A stretch of DNA of 64,000 bases from Neoceratodus forsteri. Taxonomy: Eukaryota > Chordata > Ceratodontiformes > Ceratodontidae. Below, piece by piece: positions 11,180-20,591 of this stretch. A program made the translations under genes and the position numbers. Each line of letters starts with the position of its first letter. Position 1 is the stretch's first letter. The notes under the pieces were generated by a model. It had not been told where the DNA came from, did no database searches, and saw only the letters and a program-made list of their open reading frames with translations. The stretch lies in assembly GCA_016271365.2 (NCBI GenBank), contig CM057456.1, positions 610,829,501 through 610,893,500 of the forward strand, given 5' to 3'.

Positions 11180-11294
11180 CAGTCCTAATGGTTATTACCT
11201 GCTGTAAGACCTCTATCTTGAAGTGAGATAGTACAGTTACGTAAGAACTTACCGTAACAGTAGATCTTCGAGAAGAGCTCTTGCAGCAGGTATG
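11180..11294. repeat. DIRS B internal complementary region
   Basis: The first half (TCCTAATGGTTATTACCTGCTG) repeats the complement of the left ITR. The second half (GATCTTCGAGAAGAGCTCTTGCAGCAGGTA) is complementary to the expected right end. Between them lies the inverted repeat 11236-11258. The junction preserves the terminal sequence missing from the damaged right ITR. Confidence 0.8.
11236..11258. promoter_or_regulatory. Candidate recombinase core site in B ICR
   Basis: The arms GTTACGTAAG (11236-11245) and CTTACCGTAAC (11248-11258) are inverted repeats around AA, with one extra base in the second arm. The site marks the predicted joining point of the two element ends. Recombinase binding is inferred from symmetry and position. 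Confidence 0.5.
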
Positions 11295-11399
11295 CTTTCC
11301 TTCCCACCTTCCCCCGTGGTTACATAATTTTTCCTCTCTCTGGGGGATGTTAGAACCTCCTCAGTTCCCCATCCATTATGCTAGCTGGGTCTCCGGCGG

Positions 11400-11556
11400 G
11401 CGAACTGAGGTGGTGCCGGGGGACTGCCTGTTTATACCGTTGGTGACGACAGGGGCAGGGCAGATGTCAAGGGGGCAGTCTTCCGCCTTGGACTGCTAGC
11501 TACAGTTTTTCTGTGGGGTCCTAGTGCCTGGCAGCATAGTCCTAGTGGTCATGACC
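11400..11556 (+). repeat. DIRS B right ITR (inverted)
   Basis: It is complementary to 4807-4998. It reads inward-to-outward through the inverse of the TATA segment (TTTATACCGTTGGTGACG), GGACTGCTAGCTAC and GTCCTAGTGCCTGG, then ends at CTAGTGGTCATGACC. The last approximately 60 bp predicted by the ICR are absent. Confidence 0.85.
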
Positions 11557-11895
11557 TTTTTTCAACCTGGGGTCCATGGCCCTCAGGGGTCCCCAGTGCT
11601 TTATTTTGGGGTACCTGCAAGGTAAGGCACAAAAAGCAAGCACAAACTTCTTATTAAAGTGCATTTTAATATTAACAAGTATTATATATTTATGACAATT
11701 GTACTCCTAATTAATACTCAATAAAGTGAAAAAGTGCTAAAAATTAAACTCTGCCTGAGGGTGGGGTCTTCTGACAGGTCTTTTCATGGTCAAGCATCTT
11801 CATGCATGTCTAGTAATGAACAGGATGTCCTCAGGCATGTCTAGTCATGATCAGGAGGTCATCATCGTCAGAAAGTTTTGCAAACCTCTGATCTA
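11553..11895. mobile_element. Possible non-autonomous hAT-like fragment
   Basis: The left edge contains TTTCAACCTGGGGTCCATGG and CAGGGGTCCC, words typical of hAT-type terminal regions. The right edge, read on the complement, starts CAGAGGTTTGCAAAAC. The interior is AT-rich with no coding content. Terminal symmetry is weak, so the assignment is tentative. Confidence 0.3.
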
Positions 11896-11901
11896 ATGTG
11901 T

Positions 11902-11973
11902 TTGAACAGATACATGAAAAAGGAAAGGTTCAAAATGGTCACCTTGCAGACAGTGGGACCATCCTTACAGCAT
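11902..11973 (+). pseudogene. DIRS reverse transcriptase scrap
   Basis: Twenty-four codons read without a stop as an RT segment (LNRYMKKERFKMVTLQTV, then GPSLQH). They match the block before the first catalytic Asp in other DIRS copies (LNKYLLKPKFKMVTL in D'). No flanking domain is adjacent. The variant sequence suggests a fourth, older DIRS lineage. Confidence 0.65.
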
Positions 11974-13529
11974 GTTTTTGAATACCTTCGGTATGTTTAA
12001 AACGTTCAGCCATGTGATACATGGTTTACTGTGATTGCCTTGATTATGTTTACATTTACAGCATTTATCAAATAAAATGGATTGGTTGGATTACATACGT
12101 TTGGGCGTATCCAGAAAATAATGCAGTTTTCTGACAGGGAAAGCAGGTGGCGCTCAGGCAGATAAGGGAGCTGTAAACCAATACAGTTTTTAAAGATATT
12201 TGTGAATTAAATGCTTTTGTTTTGAAGGAATACATAAGCTAAATTGTTGACATAATTCTGTGCTTTTAGTAATTCTGAGTATTCTGTTCCATGAGGGATA
12301 ATGTCAGTCCTGCCCAGAAAGAAAGAATTAAACCACAGAACCAGGGGCGCTTAAGTGGGGGTGGGCAGAAAAAGATACATTATTTATGGAAACTAAACAC
12401 TAAATTAATATTTTATATTCTTTAATTTTTAGGTTTATCTCCTCGAGATTTGATTCTTCATTTTCGACACAAGGTATGTCAGTGCTTATCCTATCAACAA
12501 TCATTTTTACAGTACATCTGCTTTATAGCTAAGCTGATATTAATGTTTGTGTCAGCATGCAGATTGTATAGGCTGTCCTCTCCTGTCAGCTGGGACAGAC
12601 TGAAAAGTCTGAGACAGTGTTTGGACATGTCCGTTCCAGTACTTTATCAGTTATTTTCAAGCTGGTCCTAGCTGGCAGACAGCTCTCTGCTCTGAAGGGA
12701 CCCCTTTTTCACAGCAGAGCTCTTTTTTTCTTCTTATTTTCCATCCAGTTTTCGTAGCAGCGGCTCAGGGCTGCAGTAGCCTGCACTCCCATTAGTACCT
12801 GGTGGGCTCAGTTTTCCCCTGCCCCATAGGATCTTTGACTAAGGTAGGACTTTTTTTTTTTAAATAGAGAGAGGGAGTGCCTCGTTCTTCTTCATTGGCG
12901 ACTGTGTGGTTTCCACGGCTGTTGACCACACAGTCCCAGTGGTGCCCTCTTGGGAGGCTGAATTGTGGATTTGCTGATTTGTGGCCATCCTGTGCATGGT
13001 CATACATGCACACAGGAGTGTGGCGGCCATCTTGCTCGTGACCATGCATGCTTCTATAGAGCTGATGCCTATCTTGCTCACAACCACGTCAGCGCACAAA
13101 ACTGTTATGGACATCTTTCTCTGTCATTGCTGGAGGAAACGGATTTTTCTTCTGGTGCCATTGAGTCCTGTTAGTTTTCAGAACCAGCATCAGAATTCTG
13201 TCACATAAACTGTTCTTTCACAGAAAGCAGCTGTTTCTTGCACTGACTCTGACATGTAGAGTGGTGAGTACCATTCCTCGGAAGAGGAACAGGAGGCGAG
13301 TACTTGAAGTAGAAATTTCTCTTAAGCGAAACATACTATGTTGATGAAGCAAACATGCATTACTTTGGATTTTGAGGATGACCTGTAAATGAATCCAAAA
13401 GAATGGGATCCCCTTAACAATGCTAGTAAAAAGCATTTCCAATATGTGACACAGTAAAAGAAATTAAAACTTCTGCGATGCGATACACAAAAGCTTACAA
13501 AATCAAGGAAAACCTGGACCATCATCAAC
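11974..13529. other. Mostly unassigned interval
   Basis: About 1.5 kb without a recognised transposon protein or RNA gene. It holds the exon-like interval at 12433-12473 and a poly(T) run near 12850. This is one of the few places where original, non-repeat locus sequence might survive. Confidence 0.4.
12433..12473 (+). other. Exon-like interval (41 bp) with splice consensus
   Basis: A pyrimidine-rich tract ending TTTAATTTTTAG precedes 41 bases, which are followed directly by GTATGT after AAG. Both boundaries fit splice consensus. One frame is open and reads LSPRDLILHFRHK. The gene is not recognised, and chance matches of this kind are common, so confidence is low. Confidence 0.25.
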
Positions 13530-14160
13530 TAAACTACCACCCCAATCCAAGGTGCAGTGGCTTTCAAGGACCCGCTTGATTGCAAAACAGAAATGGTAAG
13601 ATAGTGGTCATACAGAGTTACTGACTGTCATGCAGGCAGCTCCGGCCTCGGTCTGTGTGTTTCAGGTCATGCCTTTCTGGCTCACAGATGTCTCCTTCAA
13701 CCTACCCCCTGAGTCAGAGGCAGCCACCCCCATGTCTCTCCTAGTGGTGGGTTTGGCTTTCTTGGCAGATGCATTCTATGATATCCTACAGATGTCTGCA
13801 AAAACTACAGGGCCATGCAACTGGTTCCAGTTTGTAAAAGGGGCTCCGGAATTGATTCTGTCTTCATCATCCCACAGAAGAATGGGGGATTCTGAGCACT
13901 TGTAGCACAAAATAAACTATATGTCTAGTCTTTGTGGTGATCAAGATGTGTACCAGTTTTTTTGTTGAATATATGCATAACCCCCTTAATCAGTTGCATT
14001 GCCAAAATCTCAAGTTACATGTCCAGGGCCAGCACGTTCTGTACACAGCCCTGCCATTTGGTCTTTCTGCTGCACCAGGGGTCTTCAACAAGGCTAAGTT
14101 GGTGCTGGTGGTACACTGCCGGGAGCAAGGAATTGACATTTATTCTTAGCTGAGTGACTA
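13530..14160 (+). pseudogene. Decayed DIRS gag-RT remnant, separate lineage
   Basis: The first half resembles the DIRS gag core that is also known as the LAP2alpha-like domain: AVAFKDPLDCKTEM at about 13555, PPESEAATPMSLLVVGLAF and LADAFYDILQMSAKT at 13700-13815. Close behind come RT words: IDSVFIIPQKNGG near 13855, then QGQHVLYTALPFGLSAAPGVF at about 14030-14090 and REQGIDIYS, where the catalytic YLDD block should follow. Gag C-terminus and most of RT are deleted and stops are frequent. These variants differ from the three main families. Confidence 0.6.
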
Positions 14161-14389
14161 GCGCTTCCATGCATTAAAGGAAACACTCTCAGCAGCTCCG
14201 TAGTCACCAGAACTCTACAGCACCATGGCTGTGTAATCAACTACAACATGAGATCTTCTTTGGGGGTATCTCAGTCATTAGGTCACACCAAAGGAACTTC
14301 TGTCGGTGAATCAGGATCCACACGGAAGATTTTCCAGCAGTACAACTGAGGCCACTCACGCCAGTGTCACCTGATGACATCATCAACCC

Positions 14390-14396
14390 TATAAAG
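14390..14396 (+). promoter_or_regulatory. TATA box of DIRS J leader
   Basis: TATAAAG is followed by a pyrimidine-rich block with AGTTCTTTTCCGCC, matching the leaders of B, F and G. It lies about 170 bp upstream of the gag ATG. Confidence 0.45.
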
Positions 14397-14561
14397 GCGT
14401 GAGTGGCCCCACTCCCTCTTTAGTTCTTTTCCGCCATTGACTACTCTCGCGTGGGTCTGTGTGGAAGCTCTGTCACAGTTCATGCAATTTTTACTTTTGC
14501 TTTTCTTCAGTATTTAGTTTTGGGAATCTCTTTTCAAGAAAGAGATTCTTTTACCTAGTTT

Positions 14562-15835
14562 ATGTCTAGAGTTACTCCTTCCACATCTCTCTTCTGTCAT
14601 TGGCGCTGTGGAAAGAAGATTGCTTCTTCAGACGACCACAACCTCGTGTGTCTGCTGTCTTGGGCCTGACCATGGTGTCTCTGACTGTGAGCTCTGCCAG
14701 AAATTCAATCTTGCAACTCTCAGGTGACGCAAAAAGGCTTTGAAGAAATTCCTTATGGAACAACAGGTAGCCATTTCTGGGTAGGGGTCCTCCAGGGTCC
14801 CTTCTTCTCAGTTGCCAGTGGGTTCATCAAGCTCCCAGGCCTTGAAGGCCTGAGACAAGTCCCTGGGGAGAGTCACAAGAAAGACTGCACCCAGGACTGC
14901 TCCCTACGGCGACGATCCCGTTCCCCAATGTCCCCTCCTGTCCAGGCCTCTGCACCTACCAAGTCCATACTGATGTCTTCTCCTGCTTCTCAGGGAGGTC
15001 GTATGTTGTCCCTCGGGTTGTTGGTCCCTCGGTCGTCCACCCCCGGGTCATCGACTCCAGCCCCTCCGTTGAGGCCTGACACTTCTCCAGGTCCTCAGCC
15101 AGCAGGGCCTTCAGGCTGTCAAGACCCGACGGATGGGTTGTCGCACCCTGGCCCGATGACTCCTCTGCCTTCAGTGCAGCCCTTACCTGCCATCAACCTT
15201 AATACTGTTTTGACCCAGTTGACCACAGCTCTGAGTTGGAACGGGTCGATGTTTAAGAGGAGTACCACCCTAACCTCATCCTCCCTGAAGAAGAGGAGGA
15301 GGAGGAACCTCTTACCTCAGACAGATCTATTGCTTCTTTGGTGAGAGGGGACTCTGTTAAGCATGCTTCTAGGTCCCATTCTGAAGACCCTACCTTCTTT
15401 AACATTATAAAGCAGCTGTCTACAGCTAAGGGCTTCCATACTGAGGAAGAGCAGGCCACCAGAAGAGACCTGGTGGATTTTTTGGAGATCCCATAATCTC
15501 CTTTTAAGGTTATTCCTCCTATTTTGCCAGCTCTGAGGAAAGCTACCACTGTGGCATAGCATTGCCCTGACATGGTTCCTGCCATGCCCTGGAGGGCAGC
15601 TAAGTTCTATCACCCCACCAGGGCCTGTCCTATTATGCTGCCCGGCCTGAGACTGACTCTGTAGTCATCAAAGCGGCGCATGACACGTACAAGGTGCCTA
15701 AACATCTTAGCTCCCTCCCCCTGAGAGGGAATCCAAACCAAACGACCTCTGGGGTAAAAGAGTTTATGCCTTCTCTACTCTGGGACTCTGGATTGCTATT
15801 TATTTATCCCATATGGTCAAGTAAGAGAAGGAAGA
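14562..15835 (+). pseudogene. DIRS J gag remnant
   Basis: From the ATG at 14562 the N-terminus reads CHWRCGKKIASSDDH, then CCLGPDHGVSDCELCQKF after one frameshift, a Cys/His cluster shared with B, C and G. A Ser/Pro-rich linker follows (14724-15220), then acidic and core segments in broken frames to about 15835, including a HLSSLPL-like piece near 15705. Stops and shifts are frequent. The 3' part is cut by the CR1 insertion. Confidence 0.6.
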
Positions 15836-15849
15836 TCAGACTCTAGGTG

Positions 15850-16620
15850 GAGCGTGGTGTTTCTGAATACGTGGAGTCTTGGAAACAAGATGGATGACCT
15901 GCAGGCACTATTAGCAGACAGGAGGGTGGACATAACTGCAATAACCTAGACTTGGGCAACATCACACCATGACTGGGACCTTACGATCCCTGGATAGAAA
16001 CTATACAGGGGGGACTGGGTAGTCAGGAAGGGGGGAGGGATGGCAGTTTATATCAGCAAGGGAATAACTTGCACGAGGGAGGAGTCTGAGGAAGGGGAGG
16101 TGGAGGCATTATGGGTTTAGTTAAGGTTCAATACAGGGAGAAAGGTGAGGTTGGGGGTGGTTTACAGGCCACCCAGTCAAGATGAGGAGAAGGACAGGGA
16201 ACTGATCTCACAAATATTGGAAGCTGAGGGGAAAAGGAGAGGTGGTAATTGTGGGGGACTTCAGCCTGCCCAAGATGGACTGGAGCATACCATCCACAAC
16301 ATGTGCTAAGAGTCAGGTGATCCTGGAAGGACTGCAGAGTGGGTTCCTGACTCAGGGTGTCACTGAACCAACAAGAGCTGAGGCAATTCTTGATCTGGTG
16401 CTCACAAATGGGGAGCATGTACAGGAAATAATGGTCAGGGAGTCACTGGGTGGAAGTGACCATTGCACAGTGTGGTTCCAATTGGATATGGGCAGGGAAA
16501 GCATCCCGACTAAGACCAAAATCTTGGATTTCAGGAGGGCGGACTTCAGGAAAATGGGCGAAGTGCTAAGGAGCCATCTGGCGGGCATCAGAGCAGATAT
16601 AGGGGTGGACCAAAGGTAGT
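15850..16620 (+). pseudogene. CR1 M endonuclease region
   Basis: Apurinic-type endonuclease motifs are readable across frames: NTWSLGNKMDDLQALLADRR, GVVYRPPSQDEE near 16160, VIVGDFSLPKMDWSIP at 16242-16290 (containing the catalytic GDFN-like block), then LDLVLTNGEHVQE and SLGGSDHCTVWFQL, which holds the SDH catalytic His motif. The enzyme would nick target DNA to prime reverse transcription. Stops and frameshifts between motifs inactivate it. Confidence 0.75.
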
Positions 16621-17079
16621 CCATCATTAGGGAAGGAATACTGGTTGCCATAGATGAGTGCGTTAGGCTCAGGGGGAAGAACACAAGGGCCAAAGTGCCC
16701 AGCTGGTTCAGTTCTGGGGTTGCCAAGGCAGTAAGGGAAAAGAGGTTGGCTTATAGAAAATTCAGGAAGACCAAGAGAGAGGTGGATAGGAAAAATTACC
16801 TAAGGTTGGCTAGTGAGGCAAGTAAGGAAATCCGGTGAGCAAAAGCACAGAAGGAGCTGCAGATAGCTGAATGAATTAAGAAGGGGGAGAAGGCTTTCTT
16901 TCACTATGTAAGTGAGAAAAGGGACAAGAAGGAAGGGATTGTTAGGCTTAAGGAAGGGGTGGAGAATAATGGGGGAAAACTAGAGATATTAATTTGATAC
17001 TTCTGTTCCATCTTCACCAGGGAGAAGGATGGACCAGTGCCTTCAAGAGGGAAGAGAGGAGCGGGGCGGGGGTTGACAC

Positions 17080-17965
17080 AGATGTAATGATAGAAGAGAA
17101 TAGAGTGAGGGAGGATCTGCTGGCATTGAAGGTGGACAAATCACCAGGCCTGGACAGAGTACATCCAAGGGTACTAAACAGACTGGCAGTGGCGCTGGCA
17201 GGGCCACTGGCAGACCTATTTAATAGTTCACTAGAGTCAGGCGTAGTACTGCAGAACTGGAGAACAATACATGTAGTGCCGCTCCACAAAAGTTGTCCCA
17301 AGGATGATCCAGGGAATTACAGACCACTCAGTCTGACCTCCATTGTGGGCAAGCTCATGAAGACCATACTAAAGGAAAGGTTAGTGGAATATCTAGAGGA
17401 GCATGGTCTCCAGGATGAGAGGCAGCATGGGTTCATGGGGGGGATCGTATCAAACAAATCTGATTGACTTCTTTGACTGTGTCACTAAGACAGTAGACAG
17501 GGGCCAAGCGATAGACATCCTCTATCTTGATTTCAGCAAGGCATTTGACTCTGTGCCCCATAAAAGGTTGATCAGGAAGTTGGTGGATCTTGGAGTTGGG
17601 GAAAAGATGGCCAGATGGGTGGAAAACTGGCTGAGAGACAGAACCCAGAGGGTGGTTGTGGGGGGAGAGTTATCTGGCACCGGAGAGGTAACCAGTGGGG
17701 TCCCACAGGGGTCGGTGCTGGGACCGGTGTTGTTCAATGTCTTCATCAGTAACATTGGGGATGGCATTAAGGGCAAAATGTGCCTATTCATGGATGATGC
17801 CAAGCTCTGTGGGAGAGTGGACACAGCTGAAGGGATACAGGACCTACAGGAAGATCTGGAAAAGCTGGGGAGGTGGTCGAGGATCTGGCAGCTTGGCTTC
17901 AATGCCAAGAAATGCAAAGTTATGCATATTGGAGCCAAGACACTTGGAATGCACTGCCAGAAGAG
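17080..17965 (+). pseudogene. CR1 M reverse transcriptase
   Basis: RT blocks in order are KVDKSPGLDRVHPRVL, HVVPLHKSCPKDDPGNYRPL, SLTSIVGKLMKTILKERL, then after a frameshift near 17440 TNLIDFFDCVTK, LYLDFSKAFDSVPHKRL (first catalytic Asp), TSGVPQGSVLGPVLF and CLFMDDAKLCGRV. The catalytic box reads FMDD where CR1 relatives, including K in this window, have FADD. The frame continues to FNAKKCKVMHIGAK and then jumps into the C-terminal domain because of the deletion. Confidence 0.85.
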
Positions 17966-18179
17966 GCCATCTCGTTGAAGACAGTGGGCAGCTTTAAGAG
18001 AGGCAGGGATAGGCATAGGGGGACGGTAAGGAGGATGGGAGGAGCAGGGAAGGAGGGCAGGGACATTAGCTCAAGCTGTGGACCCTGCAGTACGAATAGA
18101 CTTGATAGACCAAATGGCCTTCTTCTGCTTGCTTCTTCATATGTTCGTATATAATACTGATAGGCTTCTTGTTTTGCTA

Positions 18180-18460
18180 GGCTAAGGAAAGAATGGCTCT
18201 GCTATGGGTAAGCATTTGTGGCCATCACACTAGCTTACAAGTTTCAGGGACTGTCTGCTCCCTCATGGCTCAAAGCTCATCCTACTAGGATGATGTTCGC
18301 TTATTATGCCAGGCATGCTTCAGCATTACTGGAGGACATCTGAAAGGCTGCTGCTTGGGCTTCTGTCCATAGTGTAACCAGGCATTACCACTTGGATGTG
18401 GTTAGCTCTGCTGATGCTGCATTCTGCAGGCATTTGCTGAGTTTGGTTGTATAGCACTGA
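18180..18460 (+). pseudogene. DIRS J tyrosine recombinase C-terminus
   Basis: Broken frames give LKAHPTRMMFAYYARHAS, which contains the His-x-x-Arg box, then KAAAWASVHSVTRHYHLDV with the catalytic-position Tyr. This aligns with RAHSTRGTAASLAAARD and AATWETVHTFTKHYS of D'. It is the only recombinase part of J left and lies directly downstream of the CR1 insert. Confidence 0.65.
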
Positions 18461-18480
18461 CCCTTCTATTTAGGGACTAT

Positions 18481-19954
18481 TTCTTAGGACCACATGCCAA
18501 TCTTCCTTCCTGTATGAGCTTAAACACAAAGGGGAATTTATTTCCTCACCTGTCATTCTGGTTGTGTGTAGGCTCTTTCATAGTCAGGCCCACCCCCTTT
18601 CAGTGTTGTATATTTTGTGTCTTCTGTCCTATATTGTAGGTACTGCGTATAGTTCCCTTAATTTAGTGGTCAGTTAGATCTTGCAGTCTAGTGTTACCAA
18701 CGTTTCTTTCCTGTTTCTATGTGGAGTTTTGTCCTACAGACTTTGACAGAAGAGTTGACCGAGGGAGTTTAGGGGTGGATCCTAACACTCTGACTTTTTA
18801 ATTGGTCCCAGGTGACGGGGGAGGACAGCCTATACCAGTCTGCCTGCCTATGGATTGAGCCTACACAACACCCGAATTACCAGTAAGGAAAGAATGATTC
18901 CTCTTTACATCTGCTTCACACTTAAGTGGATAGCTTGCACATGCACTGTGCCCCAAAATGTTTAAGTCAGTGGCAGAGCTGGGGGGGGCTGGGGCTTTTG
19001 GGTGCCCATTGTGGAGCCCATGTTGATTGAATTGCCCCCCCCCCCACCGGCTCCCAAATGTGGCTCCACTACTTTTTTAGGTAAATATTAAGCTAAACTC
19101 TGCACTGCGCCCTGACCTCGTGCCACCTACACTTTAACTGCCTGCTCTTTACAGCCGCATGACAGAGCTCCATGTCCTGGGTTTCGCTCTTCTGAATCTG
19201 TGGTGTTCTGTAAGTTAACTGTAAAAGTTAATTAAAAACTCAATAAAACAGGAGTGGGTGTAAAAATAATGAGATAAAAGACATCTGGGCTAGTGACATC
19301 AGTAATAGCAACATAACAAAAATATGTTATTACTGTTGTCACAATGGATATTTTAAGGTTATTCATCACAGTGGACTATTGAACAGTCGGAGAGCAGCTT
19401 TCACAGCGCAGATGACATTACAAGGCCTAGAGTAGCACTGAAGCCAGCTGTTAAAAAATCAATGAAAAACATCAAAATCTTCAAACAACTGCAGCTCTAA
19501 AGGCTATAATTTGTAAACTATTCTTGTATATACCGAATACACAATAACCAGACTTAAAATAGGCAGTTTATCATCACTTGTGGGTGGGCATCGTGGCTCT
19601 GCCACTCCTGAGTTATGGTCCTGCTCCCTCACCCTTGAAGATAAATAGCATATTTTGAGTGAGTCCATTGTACATCCCCAGTCACAAAAGAGATAAAGCA
19701 AAATTATTTTAAATCCAAAATATAGAAAACCGATTTAGAAATGTAAGCGATTTAAAGTGTTTACACAACATGTGGTCGGTTCTCTCAGACGGGAACCACA
19801 TTATAAAAGTGGTCTTTTCCAGTTCCTGGGAACTAGAGAACTCACACAAAAAATAACATTTGTTAAATAAACACCCTAACTAACATAGAGTATTCAAAAA
19901 CTATACAGAAAAAAACAACAAATAATATAAGTATTACTTTATGTACTACATAAG
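18481..19954. other. Unassigned sequence
   Basis: About 1.5 kb with no recognised coding region. It has a G-run near 18980, a C-run near 19040, and AT-rich sequence from 19200 on. The first part may be the 3' leader and right ITR of J, but no inverted partner can be matched. Confidence 0.4.
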
Positions 19955-20422
19955 GTGTCAGCGTGGCTCAGTTGGTAGCACATCCGCCTCTGGACCAGAA
20001 GGTCGTGGGTTCTCGTCCCACACCGGGGTTGGACTGGCACCTAAAAATCACTGGCATCCGAGTGCAGTATTGGGGGGTGCTGTACTGCTGGGGTGTGCCG
20101 TCCTTCGGATGAGACGTTAAACCGAGGTCCCGTCTGCCCCTCCTGGTGTTGTCCTGGTGGGTGTCCAGGTGGAAGTAAAAGAACCCAGGGCACTCTTCGC
20201 AAAGAGTAGGGAACATTCCCGGTGTCCTGGCCAACATTCCCCTTCCCATAAACCAGTTCATGCAATTATCCAGGCTGTGTGTGGGTGATGATGTGCGATA
20301 TGGCTGCCACCACACATTCAGTCACTTCACAACCAGTCTAGCATTGCTTGTAAAGCGCTTTGGGATACACTGTGTATGAAAAGCGCTATATAAATGCTGA
20401 TTCTTCTTCTTCTTCTTCTTAT
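19955..20422 (+). mobile_element. tRNA-derived SINE with L2-like tail
   Basis: The head (19955-20025) carries an A box (TGGCTCAGTTGGTAG, 19964-19978) and a B box (GGGTTCTCGTCCC, 20007-20019) for RNA polymerase III. A body follows with TTCGGATGAGACGTTAAACC and GGTGTCCTGGCCAACATTCC, a segment widely conserved in vertebrate SINE families of the V-SINE kind. The 3' end has AAGCGCTATATAAATGCTGA and a (TTC)n tail (about 20401-20421), as in SINEs mobilised by L2-clade LINEs. Subfamily naming from sequence alone is tentative. Confidence 0.8.
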
Positions 20423-20591
20423 ACAACAGCAGAAAAGATTTCTAAGAATCTGGAGGACTTCCAGTGATGTCATCAACAGGGATGTCATCTTAAACTATCT
20501 GCTACGGCTGTAGGCTGCCTACTCACTCCTTAATTGTAGGTTAATCCCTGGAAAACATACAGCCTAGGCCTACAGGAGTCCCAAAGATCAG

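Larger units (their letters stand above)
4807..11556 (+). mobile_element. DIRS element B, family 1, near full length
   Basis: This is the most complete family 1 copy. It has left ITR 4807-4998, leader with TATA box, gag, RT-RNase H-MT-like region, tyrosine recombinase, ICR (11180-11294) and right ITR (11400-11556) in inverted orientation. The two ITRs match over about 150-190 bp (for example GGACTGCTAGCTAC at the right against the complement of GTAGCTAGCAGTCC at the left). The distal right end predicted from the ICR is missing because another sequence begins near 11553. All three coding regions are broken, and gag also holds a retroposed insert (6555-7131). There are no LTRs, protease or DDE integrase, so this is not a retrovirus. 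Confidence 0.9.
15836..18150 (+). mobile_element. CR1-type LINE M with internal deletion
   Basis: The element retains endonuclease from 15850, a linker, RT and a 3' tail ending ATATGTTCGTATA. Its 3' segment (ACTTGGAATGCACTGCC onward) matches the complement of fragment N at 27863-28735, so M and N belong to one family. Relative to N, about 555 bp between the RT thumb and the C-terminal domain are deleted at about 17942. The 5' boundary is approximate. Confidence 0.8.
14270..18480 (+). mobile_element. DIRS element J, middle replaced by a CR1 LINE
   Basis: J has a leader with TATAAAG (14390-14396), gag from 14562 to about 15835, then 2.3 kb of CR1 sequence (M), and then a recombinase C-terminus (about 18180-18460). 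RT, RNase H and the recombinase N-terminus are missing, so a deletion accompanied or followed the LINE insertion. The leader layout and gag Cys/His cluster place it near family 1, but divergence is larger. The left boundary is approximate, and no right ITR is recognised. Confidence 0.65.

Noticed and set aside
4807..11556. An endogenous retrovirus or LTR retrotransposon
   Set aside because: There are no direct LTRs, protease, DDE integrase or envelope. The terminal repeats are inverted and the integration enzyme is a tyrosine recombinase.
19141..19206. A second exon-like interval (CTCTTTACAG followed later by GTAAGT)
   Set aside because: The splice-like signals are weaker and no frame stands out, so it is not distinguishable from chance.
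19955..20025. A tRNA gene
   Set aside because: A- and B-box sequences are present, but the cloverleaf is degenerate and the sequence continues into a SINE body with an L2-like tail.
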